DNA of 64,000 nucleotides from the NCBI GenBank assembly GCA_944320885.1, contig CALUJE010000012.1:1-64000 (forward strand), given 5' to 3'. Below the pieces are notes generated by a model. That model had not been told where the DNA came from and did no database searches. It saw nothing but the letters and a program-made list of their open reading frames with translations. How positions within the stretch are numbered: the first letter of the stretch is position 1; the number at the start of each line of letters is the position of its first letter. The position numbers were made by a program, and so were the translations under genes. Origin of the DNA: an uncultured Phocaeicola sp. (GTDB lineage Bacteria > Bacteroidota > Bacteroidia > Bacteroidales > Bacteroidaceae). This document shows positions 1-8,060 of the stretch, one piece after another.

Positions 1-30
1 TATAAAAATATAGGAAATAAACGGATAGCT

Positions 31-72
31 CTGGGGGGCGTGTGGTCGCTGGTTCGAATCCAGTCACCCCGA
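31..72 (+). pseudogene. 3' half of tRNA-Pro(GGG), likely attachment-site remnant
   Basis: The right half of a tRNA is clear: anticodon loop CTGGGGG (31-37, anticodon GGG, proline), 3' anticodon stem GCGTG (38-42), five-base variable loop, T-stem GCTGG/CCAGT around loop TTCGAAT (48-64), acceptor strand CACCCCG (65-71) and discriminator A72. No CCA is encoded. The left half is missing: bases 1-30 are AT-rich, contain no D-arm, do not pair with GCGTG, and lack the CGGGGTG needed to close the acceptor stem, although a whole gene would begin within a few bases of the window edge. This is the expected structure at the far end of an element integrated at a tRNA 3' half. The intact tRNA would lie to the left of the element. 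Confidence 0.7.
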
Positions 73-77
73 CTGGT

Positions 78-118
78 AAAAATAAGGAGTTAAGTCTTTG
101 GCTTAACTCCTTATTTTG
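78..118. terminator. Bidirectional intrinsic terminator
   Basis: A perfect 14-base inverted repeat (AATAAGGAGTTAAG at 81-94 and its complement at 102-115) has a 7-base loop and T-rich tracts on both strands. It would end the tRNA-Pro transcript on the plus strand and the GH127 operon on the minus strand. Confidence 0.85.
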
Positions 119-175
119 TATTATGCAGGTTCCCTTTTTCCGGTGACTTCCTTCATTTGATCTGATAACTTGGCA

Positions 176-2587
176 TTATTCCACTTCCCATTCAAATACT
201 CCCGATGAAACTTTAGGCTGGAGGCTGACTTCCAGTTTTACGGCAGCTGTTTTTACCTTGTCGAAGTGAACCGTATTCGGATTTCCTTTCTTTACGGAAT
301 ATCCGGACGGATGAGCCACTTCCTGCCATTTACCTTCACTGTCCTTATAATACAGTTTCCATGAAGCCGGTACACGGCATCCGCCCCACGGGCCGTCATC
401 ATACCAGTATACGGTAGATGAGCTTATGGTCATCGGTTGCGGAAACTCGTAGGTAATCCATTCTGTAGTGCCTTCCTTCGGCCACCAGTGATAGTAGGGG
501 ATGCTGCGGTCAGATTCATTCTTGGGAATCAGTCCGTCAGTGATGGCTTTCAGTGATGTAGTCTTGTGTGATGCTCTTACCTTGCTCTTTGATGCTAGTG
601 TAGGAATGGCGGCCGGACGGGTGGCATATACTTCCTGCGGCAGCCATACGGTCATGTTTCCCTGTCCGCGGTGTGCCCATGCATAATAAGGAATCAGTGT
701 GAGTGTGCGGTCTTTGGTCTGCAATCGGCCGTTCTCGTCGTACTCCAGCGTCTGTGCCTGCGTCTTTATCTGATTGATGCCGCAGAGCAGTTCCGGTTTG
801 CCGATAACTTCAAATGCGGGCTTGCGGTTCATTAGTGTACTCAGTACATCGAAGTCGTTGTCGGGCCATTCGGCACAATACACTATCGGTCCGCGTTCGA
901 TGCTGATGCGTCCGCGGTCGGCTTCCACATTGGCGTTGGCTTTTACCGTGCGGACTTCCATGTCGAAGTGTACTGAAACTTCATCTCCCTTTTTCCATTT
1001 CCGGTCGATGGTGAAATATCCGTTTTCAAGCGATGCTGTTACAGTTTCTCCGTTGACCTTCACCGAATATTGCGAGCGCAGTCCGTCGGAATACATATAA
1101 AGGTCGCTGGGAACAACCTGATTGCGCACCCATCCCGGAATACGTATTTTCAGGGCGAAGCGTCCGGCCGCATTCTTTTCCACACGGAGAGTGATGTCGC
1201 CGTCCCATGGATAGGCAGTCTGCTGGCTGAGTTTTACCTTCTTTCCGACAACGGTCAGGGTAGCGTTGTTGGCAACGAACAGGTTTACATAAACCTTCCG
1301 CCCGTCTACGGCATAGACATATCCCGGCAGTGAGGGGATGAAACGGCAAATGTTCGAGGGACAGCATGCGCACCCGAACCAGGGCTGGCGCTGGTGCTGG
1401 CCCATCGACTCCAGTGGATTGGGATAAAAGAAACCGCCTCCGTCGAGCGATACACCCGAAATCAGTCCGTTATACAGGCTTCTTTCAAGCACATCGTAAT
1501 ATTTTGATTCTCCGTGCAGCAGGAAGAGACGGTAGTTCATATATACGTTGCCTATGGCGGCACACGTCTCGCAGTAGGCCGACATGTTCGGAAGTTCATA
1601 GTTCTTTCCGAAAGCCTCACCCTGACTGGTGGCTCCTATGCCGCCTGTGATATAAAGCTTTTTGCTTACGATATTTTCCCATATCCGGTCTATGGCATGG
1701 ATGTAAGCAGTATCGCCCGTCAGTGCTGCTACATCGGCCATGCCCGAGTACATGTAGGCGGCCCGTACGGCATGTCCCACCGCCTCATCCTGTTCCGTTA
1801 CGGGTTTGTGAGCCTGGCTGTATTCATCCCGTCGGGTGGTATGTCCACGCTTGTCGAGGAAGAATTTTGCCTGGTCCAGGTATTTGCGGTCACCGGTTAC
1901 CAGAAAAAGCTTCGCCAGTGCCATTTCGGCAATCTGATGTCCCGGCACTCTGATTAGCTGGTTGGGAGCGTCGCCGATTTCACGGCACACGCAGTCGGCA
2001 TAACGGATGGCAATGTCCAGGAAGTTCCGTTGTCCCGTAGCCTGATAGTGGGCGATTGCACCTTCCACCATGTGCCCCAGATTATAGAACTCATGGCTCA
2101 GCTCTTCCACCTTTTCCCACCGTTTGCTTCCGGCCCACTCGTGCGGATGTTCCGGGTTCATGGTACGTGCGGTATACAGATATCCGTCCGGCTCCTGTGC
2201 GGCAGCCACGATTACCAGTACGCTGTCAATGTATTCCTTCAGTTTTCGGTCCGGATAAGTCTGCAGCAGATAGCTGGCTCCTTCTATGGTCTTGTATACG
2301 TCGGTATCGTCAAAAGAATAGCCGGTCACTTTGTTGTCTTTGCTCGGATGGGCCGCCATTTCAAAGTTTTTGTAGCGTCCCGTTTCTTCACATTTTCTGA
2401 AAGCAAGGGGAATTGTTACTTCACGGCTGGTCTTCAGGCGTTGTCCCCAGAACGAATCGGTAATCTTTACCGATGTAAACGGTACGGGGTCAATAGGATA
2501 TCCGTGCTTTTGGTTTTTCTCGCTCTGGCCACAAATCGTTCCTCCGGTCAGCAGGAAGAGCAGTGTGGATATAATCAGTCTGTTCAT
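176..2587 (-). CDS. GH127 (DUF1680) beta-L-arabinofuranosidase-type glycosidase, secreted
   Basis: An 803-residue exported glycoside hydrolase with a signal peptide ending near residue 20 (TICGQ). The GH127 core runs from about residue 35 to 650. The zinc/thiolate site is intact: GEAFG with the presumed acid/base Glu324, ETC with Glu340 and Cys342, and CACC with Cys408-Cys409, where the first of the adjacent cysteines matches the nucleophile of HypBA1. The last ~140 residues form a beta-rich module like a discoidin-type carbohydrate-binding domain. The family removes L-arabinofuranose from arabinans or glycoproteins, and some members act on rhamnogalacturonan-II sugars. It lies 11 bases downstream of a paralogue in one operon, with an acetylesterase for rhamnogalacturonan nearby, so pectin side chains are the likely substrate. 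The exact linkage is not readable from sequence. Confidence 0.88.
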   Translation of the reverse strand: MNRLIISTLLFLLTGGTICGQSEKNQKHGYPIDPVPFTSVKITDSFWGQRLKTSREVTIPLAFRKCEETGRYKNFEMAAHPSKDNKVTGYSFDDTDVYKTIEGASYLLQTYPDRKLKEYIDSVLVIVAAAQEPDGYLYTARTMNPEHPHEWAGSKRWEKVEELSHEFYNLGHMVEGAIAHYQATGQRNFLDIAIRYADCVCREIGDAPNQLIRVPGHQIAEMALAKLFLVTGDRKYLDQAKFFLDKRGHTTRRDEYSQAHKPVTEQDEAVGHAVRAAYMYSGMADVAALTGDTAYIHAIDRIWENIVSKKLYITGGIGATSQGEAFGKNYELPNMSAYCETCAAIGNVYMNYRLFLLHGESKYYDVLERSLYNGLISGVSLDGGGFFYPNPLESMGQHQRQPWFGCACCPSNICRFIPSLPGYVYAVDGRKVYVNLFVANNATLTVVGKKVKLSQQTAYPWDGDITLRVEKNAAGRFALKIRIPGWVRNQVVPSDLYMYSDGLRSQYSVKVNGETVTASLENGYFTIDRKWKKGDEVSVHFDMEVRTVKANANVEADRGRISIERGPIVYCAEWPDNDFDVLSTLMNRKPAFEVIGKPELLCGINQIKTQAQTLEYDENGRLQTKDRTLTLIPYYAWAHRGQGNMTVWLPQEVYATRPAAIPTLASKSKVRASHKTTSLKAITDGLIPKNESDRSIPYYHWWPKEGTTEWITYEFPQPMTISSSTVYWYDDGPWGGCRVPASWKLYYKDSEGKWQEVAHPSGYSVKKGNPNTVHFDKVKTAAVKLEVSLQPKVSSGVFEWEVE

Positions 2588-2598
2588 GGTTGTTTGGT

Positions 2599-5040
2599 TT
2601 ATTCGTTAATTTTCCATTCAATGATTCCGCCCGATACACCATCTTTGAGCTGGGCGGCAATTTTCAGTCCGGTAGTTGTTACAGGCTTGAAGATCAGTTT
2701 GTTGTAACAGACTTTCTTTACGCCGTATTCGTTCAGTGCTTCCACCTCTTTCCATGTGTTTCCGGCTTTGTAATACAGTTTCCAGCTTTCTGGCACCCTG
2801 AAGTCGCCGTCGTAATGGTCGAAGTCGAGCCAGTATACCTCTACGCCTGAAACCGGATAAGGCTTGTCAAACTCGTAAGCCAGTGTCTCAAGACTGCCTT
2901 TCTTCAGCCACCAGTAAAAATACGGTTTAGACGTGTCGGACGATGATTTCGGTTCCCATTGGTCATTTACTCCCCAGGCCCATACTTCTTTGGCAGCTGA
3001 TTCGGGTGCGTCTTTCTGTATGGGAGCCTGAATGCTGAACGTTCTGGCTTTGGAAGCGATGGTAGGAAGCGGAGTAGGAGTGGCATATTCCTTGGCCGAA
3101 GCCATCCACACTTCCATCTGGTCTGTTCCCCGGTTGTTCCAGGTGGCATAAGGAATGGCCTTGAAAGGAACATCCTTGACGTTTCCTTGGCGGTCTACCT
3201 CCTTGGCCGTACCGCTCAATACCACTACACCGTTGAGCAGGTTGGCGTCATAGGTTGAGTTCACTTTCGTGTCGGCCGGGATGTATTTGTTGAACACCGT
3301 ATTGTCGGGCTGGTCTTTCCCTTCCAGGCAATACACAATCGGTCCGCGTTCCATTGCCAGGAATCCCCGATTGGTCTCAACCTTGTCGTTGGCCTTAATT
3401 CTGCGTACCTCCATCGGCCAGTTTATTTCTATCACGTCACCCGCTTTCCAGGTGCGTTGCAAGGTGGCATATCCGTCGCCCTCCATGATGCTGGCCGGAG
3501 AGCCGTTTACACTGATTGTATACGCCTTGGGTGCATCGGTATAGGCATAGAGGTCCGATGCCACCGGTCTGTCGGTTACCCATCCCGGGATGCGCAGACG
3601 GATAGCGAATTCTTTTTCCGTTTCGGGGGTTACCTTTATGCTTACTTTTCCGTCCCACGGATATTCGGTAGTCTGTTCCACAGTAACTTTGTTGCTGGCG
3701 GTAGTAAGGTTGCATGTTCCCTGAATGTAAAGGTTCACGTAAATATCGTTCTGCTGTGTGGCATACTGATATCCTGAAACGGAAGCGATGAACCGCGTAA
3801 TGTTTCCGGGGCAACATGCGCATCCGAACCATTTTTGCCGTTCGTGCTGGCCCATTGATTCGAGCGGATTGTCATAAAAGAACCGGTCACCGCTCAGCGA
3901 TACGCCCGAGATAACTCCGTTATACAGGGCACGCTCGTATACGTCGACGTATTTGGCCTGTCCCGTAGCCAGAAACATGCGGTAGTTCCAGAATACGTTG
4001 GCTATGGCTGCGCAGGTCTCGCAATAAGCCGTGTGGTTGGGCAGTTCATAGTCGGGCCCGAACCCTTCTCCCTGTGCGCGCGAGCCCATTCCACCCGTGA
4101 TATACAGCTTGCGTCCGGCAAGATTGTCCCACAGGCGCTTCAGGGCGTTCAGATAGGCTGTATCGTTGGTGAGGGTTGCCACGTCGGCCACTCCCGAATA
4201 CAGGTAACCGGCTCTCACGGCATGTCCGGCCATTTCCTTTTGTTGCAGTATAGGCATGTGGTCCTGGCTGTATTCGCTCAGTTTGTGTCCGTCGGTTCCC
4301 CGTCCGGTTTCTTCTATAAAGTACTTGGCTGTTTGCAGATATTTCTCGTTGCCGGTAACCTTATAGAGTTTTACCAGCGCCATTTCCACGATGGGATGGC
4401 CTGAAGGTACGTGTTTCTGTCCTTCCTCCGGTCCGAACACCTTGCATACTAGGTCGGCATTCCGGATGGCCACATCCAGTAAGGTGCGTTTTCCTGTTGT
4501 CCGGTAGTGCGCCACGGCCGCCTCGTAAAGATGTCCGCAGTTGTAAAGTTCATGGCTGTTGAGCTTTTCCCATTTCGAGCGTCCCCACCATCCCGACAGA
4601 CGGTAACATTTGTTGGTGACGCATGTGGTTAGGTATCCGTCGGGTTCCTGTGCTGCGGCAATAACATTGATTACACTGTCCAGATACTGGTCAAGGCTGG
4701 AATCATATCGGGCAGCCAGTGAATACGAGGCTCCTTCTATTACTTTGTAAGGGTCGGTATCATCGAACGAAAAGTCGCCTCGGTGTTCTCCTTTTTTCAT
4801 TCCGGCAGCAATGGCAAAGTTGTCAAAGCGTCCGTTTTTCTCACATTCTTTAAAGGCCGAAGGAATGGATACGGTACGGTTGGTTTCAATCCTCAGCGAC
4901 CAGAATTTGTCTGTCAGGTGAACCTGTGTGAAAGGTATTTCCTGAACGGGGGCTTCCGGCTGCTGGTATTCCGATGGCCGGCAAGCATACATGCAGCATA
5001 AGGCTATCAGTCCTATGCTGGCAGACACACAATACTTCAT
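2599..5040 (-). CDS. GH127 (DUF1680) glycosidase, lipoprotein paralogue
   Basis: An 813-residue paralogue of the next gene, first in a two-gene operon. The N-terminus (MKYCVSASIGLIALCCMYAC) looks like a lipoprotein signal with Cys20 as the lipidated residue, although Met-Tyr-Ala is a weak lipobox. The GH127 core and catalytic set are conserved: GEGFG Glu325, ETC Glu341/Cys343, CACC Cys409-Cys410. A C-terminal discoidin-like domain (about 680-813) is also present. Surface anchoring here versus a soluble form in the paralogue suggests the pair works at different sites or on different linkages of the same pectic glycan. No SusC/SusD pair adjoins them in this window. The promoter lies about 60-90 bases upstream. 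Family assignment is firm; substrate is inferred. Confidence 0.88.
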   Translation of the reverse strand: MKYCVSASIGLIALCCMYACRPSEYQQPEAPVQEIPFTQVHLTDKFWSLRIETNRTVSIPSAFKECEKNGRFDNFAIAAGMKKGEHRGDFSFDDTDPYKVIEGASYSLAARYDSSLDQYLDSVINVIAAAQEPDGYLTTCVTNKCYRLSGWWGRSKWEKLNSHELYNCGHLYEAAVAHYRTTGKRTLLDVAIRNADLVCKVFGPEEGQKHVPSGHPIVEMALVKLYKVTGNEKYLQTAKYFIEETGRGTDGHKLSEYSQDHMPILQQKEMAGHAVRAGYLYSGVADVATLTNDTAYLNALKRLWDNLAGRKLYITGGMGSRAQGEGFGPDYELPNHTAYCETCAAIANVFWNYRMFLATGQAKYVDVYERALYNGVISGVSLSGDRFFYDNPLESMGQHERQKWFGCACCPGNITRFIASVSGYQYATQQNDIYVNLYIQGTCNLTTASNKVTVEQTTEYPWDGKVSIKVTPETEKEFAIRLRIPGWVTDRPVASDLYAYTDAPKAYTISVNGSPASIMEGDGYATLQRTWKAGDVIEINWPMEVRRIKANDKVETNRGFLAMERGPIVYCLEGKDQPDNTVFNKYIPADTKVNSTYDANLLNGVVVLSGTAKEVDRQGNVKDVPFKAIPYATWNNRGTDQMEVWMASAKEYATPTPLPTIASKARTFSIQAPIQKDAPESAAKEVWAWGVNDQWEPKSSSDTSKPYFYWWLKKGSLETLAYEFDKPYPVSGVEVYWLDFDHYDGDFRVPESWKLYYKAGNTWKEVEALNEYGVKKVCYNKLIFKPVTTTGLKIAAQLKDGVSGGIIEWKINE

Positions 5041-5102
5041 ATAGGTAAGAGCGATTTAAGTTGTTAACAGTGAATATTTTCTCTCCTTGTTTGGGATACT
5101 GG

Positions 5103-5133
5103 CAAAGTTAACATATTTCCCGGATAAAGGCAA
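5103..5133 (-). promoter_or_regulatory. Promoter of the GH127 operon
   Basis: On the minus strand TAACTTTG (5110-5103) matches the Bacteroides -7 box TAnnTTTG. A TTG (5133-5131) sits 20 bases upstream at the -33 position. The predicted leader to the start codon at 5040 is about 55 bases. Confidence 0.65.
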
Positions 5134-5198
5134 GTGTCATGAGTGTCTTGTTTACAAGTTAATTTTGTTCCGGATTATTTTTCAAGAACAGCGCCCGG

Positions 5199-5293
5199 AA
5201 AGTTTATCCTTAACCTGAGGATATGTATCTCCAGCCTAAGGATATGTATCCTCAGCTTAAGGATATGTATCCTTAGCCTAAGGATAAACTTTT
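5199..5293. repeat. Phased GGATA/TATCC array, four units
   Basis: In the 369-base gap between two divergent genes, GGATA occurs at 5219, 5240, 5261 and 5282 and TATCC (one copy degenerate, TATCTC) at 5205, 5226, 5247 and 5268, all at exactly 21-base intervals. The array is closed by a perfect 14-base inverted repeat, AAAGTTTATCCTTA and TAAGGATAAACTTT. The same element with three units occurs at 31448. It is not coding, not CRISPR (no unique spacers), and can fold as a series of hairpins. The rest of the gap holds the two promoters and nothing else I can identify. Confidence 0.85.
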
Positions 5294-5350
5294 GATTGGG
5301 TGTCAGGCATTTTCTGCAGGAGTGGTTCCCGGCTTTCTGTCAGGGAGTTA

Positions 5351-5381
5351 TTGCATAATTCTGCGCTTCGTCATACCTTTG
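5351..5381 (+). promoter_or_regulatory. Promoter of the Sel1-repeat gene
   Basis: TACCTTTG (5374-5381) matches the TAnnTTTG -7 box with TTG at 5351-5353, a 20-base spacer, and the ATG 28 bases downstream. Confidence 0.65.
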
Positions 5382-5409
5382 CACGAAAATGCTTTGTAAA
5401 TTGTAACTT

Positions 5410-6498
5410 ATGATACTGAAAACAACCGTTTATTCTTCGAATAAGGAATTTGATGCAGACCGTTTTGTCGAAATAGCGGGCGGAGAGCTCGTACTGGATT
5501 ATGCATGTGATAAGGAGGGAGCGGATGTGTATGTCTTTTCGCGTCCCGGTTATTCTACCACCTTTTTTATGCTTGAATATGACGGTTTGGAAAAATACGT
5601 CCTGCGTATGGATGCGATGGCTTCGTATGACGATTACCGTTTTTTCCCTTATATGGCCGACAGTCTGAGTTCATATCTTAATGGTGTGCCTCTTATGATT
5701 GGCGGAAAGTCGGTATTTGCCTGCTATGACGAAGACTGGATTGCCGCTTCGATAGGCGATGAAGTGGCCATGCTCAAGTCCACGCTTTCGATTGCTCCCA
5801 GATATTACCTTTCCTTTCCCTTCGTCCTGAGGGGATGCATCTCAAAAGAGCTTCTTGCAGAAGTTGGAGTGGGAATAACCTCATCCACATCCCGTATTTA
5901 CGGATATGTGCAATATCTGTTGGAGAACGGACGTATTCAGACCCCGTCCGAGGATGAGCTGGCCGAAGACCTTTCTATGATAGATAAGGAATTTAATGTG
6001 GAAGTTCCCCAACACGTATCGGTGGGAGAAGTGAAGTCGTGGCAGACCGACGGTTCGGAGACCTGGGAAAGCTTTTCGGCCGAGGATGTGGACCTGCTGC
6101 TCCGGCTGGGTGAAGAATACCGTTGTGGAAAACAGGTAGACGGCGTAGTGCTCAACGATATCGGAACCCTTTATCAGGAAGGAATAGGTGTGCCCCGTGA
6201 CATACAGGCAGCTGCCGATTGGTTCAGGGCAGGAATCCGTGAGGGCGACCATCTGTATGCCCCCGTCAATCTGGGCGATTTGCTGTGCAAGCATGGCGAC
6301 AGGCTGGGCGCATCGCCGGCCGATGCTTTCAACGCTTACATGCAGTCGGACGACCCTTATGCCCATTACCGCATCGGGCGGGCCTACGAAGAGGGATGGC
6401 TGGGCTATAAAGACCCGGATGAGGCCATGAGATGGTATGCGAAAGCTGCCGATGAAGGGCATCATCTGGCCTTGAAACGGCTGAACGGTGAGCGTTGA
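5410..6498 (+). CDS. Sel1-like repeat protein, cytoplasmic
   Basis: A 362-residue protein with no signal peptide or membrane segment. The C-terminal third has Sel1-like (TPR-related) repeats: a unit around residues 240-275 with GxGVPRDIQAAADWFRAG, a degenerate middle unit, and a last unit with EEGWLGYKDPDEAMRWYAKA followed by ADEGHHLALKRL. The first ~220 residues are acidic and aromatic-rich, and I do not recognise the fold. Sel1 repeats usually serve as scaffolds for protein-protein contacts. It is monocistronic between divergent and convergent neighbours involved in pectin breakdown, but nothing in its sequence links it to that job. Function unknown. Confidence 0.8.
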   Translation: MILKTTVYSSNKEFDADRFVEIAGGELVLDYACDKEGADVYVFSRPGYSTTFFMLEYDGLEKYVLRMDAMASYDDYRFFPYMADSLSSYLNGVPLMIGGKSVFACYDEDWIAASIGDEVAMLKSTLSIAPRYYLSFPFVLRGCISKELLAEVGVGITSSTSRIYGYVQYLLENGRIQTPSEDELAEDLSMIDKEFNVEVPQHVSVGEVKSWQTDGSETWESFSAEDVDLLLRLGEEYRCGKQVDGVVLNDIGTLYQEGIGVPRDIQAAADWFRAGIREGDHLYAPVNLGDLLCKHGDRLGASPADAFNAYMQSDDPYAHYRIGRAYEEGWLGYKDPDEAMRWYAKAADEGHHLALKRLNGER

Positions 6499-6563
6499 GG
6501 CCGGTGATTACTTTCTGTCTGTACGTTCACCGTTCGGCTGAGTCTTATGGTTTGAGTTTATCG

Positions 6564-7838
6564 TCAGTTTCCGTCGGGCTTTTCAATTTCCGTAAACGGA
6601 CTGTTGTTCCAGTGAAAGCTTTCCATGCTGTCGGGGTGTGCCGGGTCGTATGGCTTATAGTCGTTGCGCAGATGCTTGATGATGGGCAGTCCGGCTTTCT
6701 TCATGCCTTCGATGACACACTTTGCAATCTGGTAAGCTCCGTAAGGATTGAAGTGTGTGTTGTCGGCCAGCTCTTCCTTCTGTCCGGGATATGTGCCGGC
6801 GGGATAATGTACGAATGCCTTCTTTGACTCTTCTACGCCCATCGCTTCGTAAAGGGTGCGGGTCATTTCGTTGAGATCGATGAGAGGAACATTCTCCTTT
6901 TCGGCAAGCCAGCGCATGGCTTCGGGATAGTCTTCGTGCGTATCCATAATCTTTCCGTCGTTGCCGAAGCTGCGTCGCTGGGTAGGAGTGACCAGTACCG
7001 GATGTGCTCCGCGTGCCCGTGCCTCGTCAATGAATGTCTTCAGACTGGTCATGTAGGAATAATAGGCACCTTTTCCCGGTCCCTTCTGCTTCTGGTCGTT
7101 GTGACCGAACTCCATGAACACATAGTCGCCCGCCTTCATCTGCGTGAGGGCTTTCTTGAGGCGTCGTGCGGCAAGGAATGTATTGGCGCTTTCGCCCGAC
7201 TCGGCATAGTTGGCAAAGCAGATACCCGTATCAAAGAAGCGAGGAATCATCTGTCCCCAGCTTCCCCACGGCTCGTTGTCCTGGTCCACTACCGTAGAGT
7301 TTCCGCACAGGAATACGGTGCATACGGAGTCTACCCGTTCGATGGTCAGTTCCGAAAGCATCGGTGCGTCGCCGTTGAACTCCAGCGTGAGCTTGTCGTC
7401 CCAGTTCAGTTTATGGCGTTCGCGTGGTTTTATCTTTACATCCTCTTTGGCAGATATGTGCTTGTTGCGTTTGTTGATGACAAACGGGCATGCAATCAGT
7501 TCTCCCTTCCGGGTAGGCACATTCTCGTAGAACAGTCGTCTGGATTCTCCGCGCAGGGTAGTAGAGCCTGCCGAGCGTTTGCCTCCGATAACGGCTGTTA
7601 CCAGATAATTTCCGTCGGGTACGTTGACCGAGAAGAAGAACGGTGTGTGGCTGTTTTTTTGCGGTATGGGCTGCAAGTCATATCCATATCCCCTGTCGGT
7701 GCTGAACGTATCGGCCGGTGTGATGCGGATATATCCTTCCTTCACCTTCTTTCGGTTGGTAAAATCAAACTTGAATGACTGGGCTTCGGCAGTGCCTGCG
7801 AGCAAGCCGGCCAGCAGTAATATAAACAGATGTTTCAT
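6564..7838 (-). CDS. Rhamnogalacturonan acetylesterase-like SGNH esterase, secreted
   Basis: A 424-residue exported esterase with signal peptide MKHLFILLLAGLLAGTAEAQ. After an N-terminal beta-rich domain (about 22-170) comes an SGNH hydrolase with block I GNSTVVD (nucleophile Ser181), block II glycine in ESGESANTF, block III GHND (Asn247) and block V DNTHF (Asp359, His362). This pattern fits CE12-type rhamnogalacturonan acetylesterases, which remove acetyl groups from galacturonic acid in RG-I and so open the backbone to lyases. It lies close to two GH127 enzymes, consistent with pectin side-chain and decoration removal. No clear promoter was seen upstream. A pectin or xylan acetylesterase remains possible. 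Confidence 0.85.
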   Translation of the reverse strand: MKHLFILLLAGLLAGTAEAQSFKFDFTNRKKVKEGYIRITPADTFSTDRGYGYDLQPIPQKNSHTPFFFSVNVPDGNYLVTAVIGGKRSAGSTTLRGESRRLFYENVPTRKGELIACPFVINKRNKHISAKEDVKIKPRERHKLNWDDKLTLEFNGDAPMLSELTIERVDSVCTVFLCGNSTVVDQDNEPWGSWGQMIPRFFDTGICFANYAESGESANTFLAARRLKKALTQMKAGDYVFMEFGHNDQKQKGPGKGAYYSYMTSLKTFIDEARARGAHPVLVTPTQRRSFGNDGKIMDTHEDYPEAMRWLAEKENVPLIDLNEMTRTLYEAMGVEESKKAFVHYPAGTYPGQKEELADNTHFNPYGAYQIAKCVIEGMKKAGLPIIKHLRNDYKPYDPAHPDSMESFHWNNSPFTEIEKPDGN

Positions 7839-7906
7839 AACTTGATGGTGTTACGGTTTGGTTCGTTTTCTTTTTTCTTCGGCTAAGATAATGCTTTCCG
7901 GGAGGC

Positions 7907-7979
7907 GGATAAATGGAAAAACGTACACAAAGCATGGATATTTGTATACCGGAGAGGCTTTTGCGTACGTTTATCGGCG
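7907..7979. repeat. Imperfect inverted repeat between RGAE and menA
   Basis: The left arm (GGATAAA ... ACGTACACAAAGC, 7907-7933) is mirrored by a right arm reading GCTTTTGCGTACGTTTATC (about 7957-7975), giving a long interrupted dyad. It is not coding. It resembles the closed-array elements elsewhere in the window but without an obvious tandem unit. Confidence 0.45.
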
Positions 7980-7995
7980 TCGTGACGGCTGATAA

Positions 7996-8036
7996 AGAAA
8001 AAACACGCGGCCTTTCGGGATGAAAAGTCGCGTGTC
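7996..8036 (-). terminator. Intrinsic terminator of menA
   Basis: ACACGCG (8003-8009) pairs with CGCGTGT (8029-8035). On the minus strand the hairpin is followed directly by a run of T (complement of the A run at about 7998-8003). Confidence 0.75.
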
Positions 8037-8060
8037 TGAAAATATCGTTACGGACGATGT

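Noticed and set aside
1-72. A complete tRNA-Pro starting just outside the window, or one with an intron
   Set aside because: Bases 1-30 have no D-arm and cannot pair with the acceptor or anticodon strands. A bacterial intron in tRNA-Pro would be exceptional.
2030-2707. A 225-codon plus-strand frame at the GH127 gene junction
   Set aside because: Antisense to two clear GH127 genes. Composition reflects the complement of their codons.
5199-5293. The 21-base array as a CRISPR
   Set aside because: There are no unique spacers; the whole unit repeats and is palindromic. No cas genes are present.
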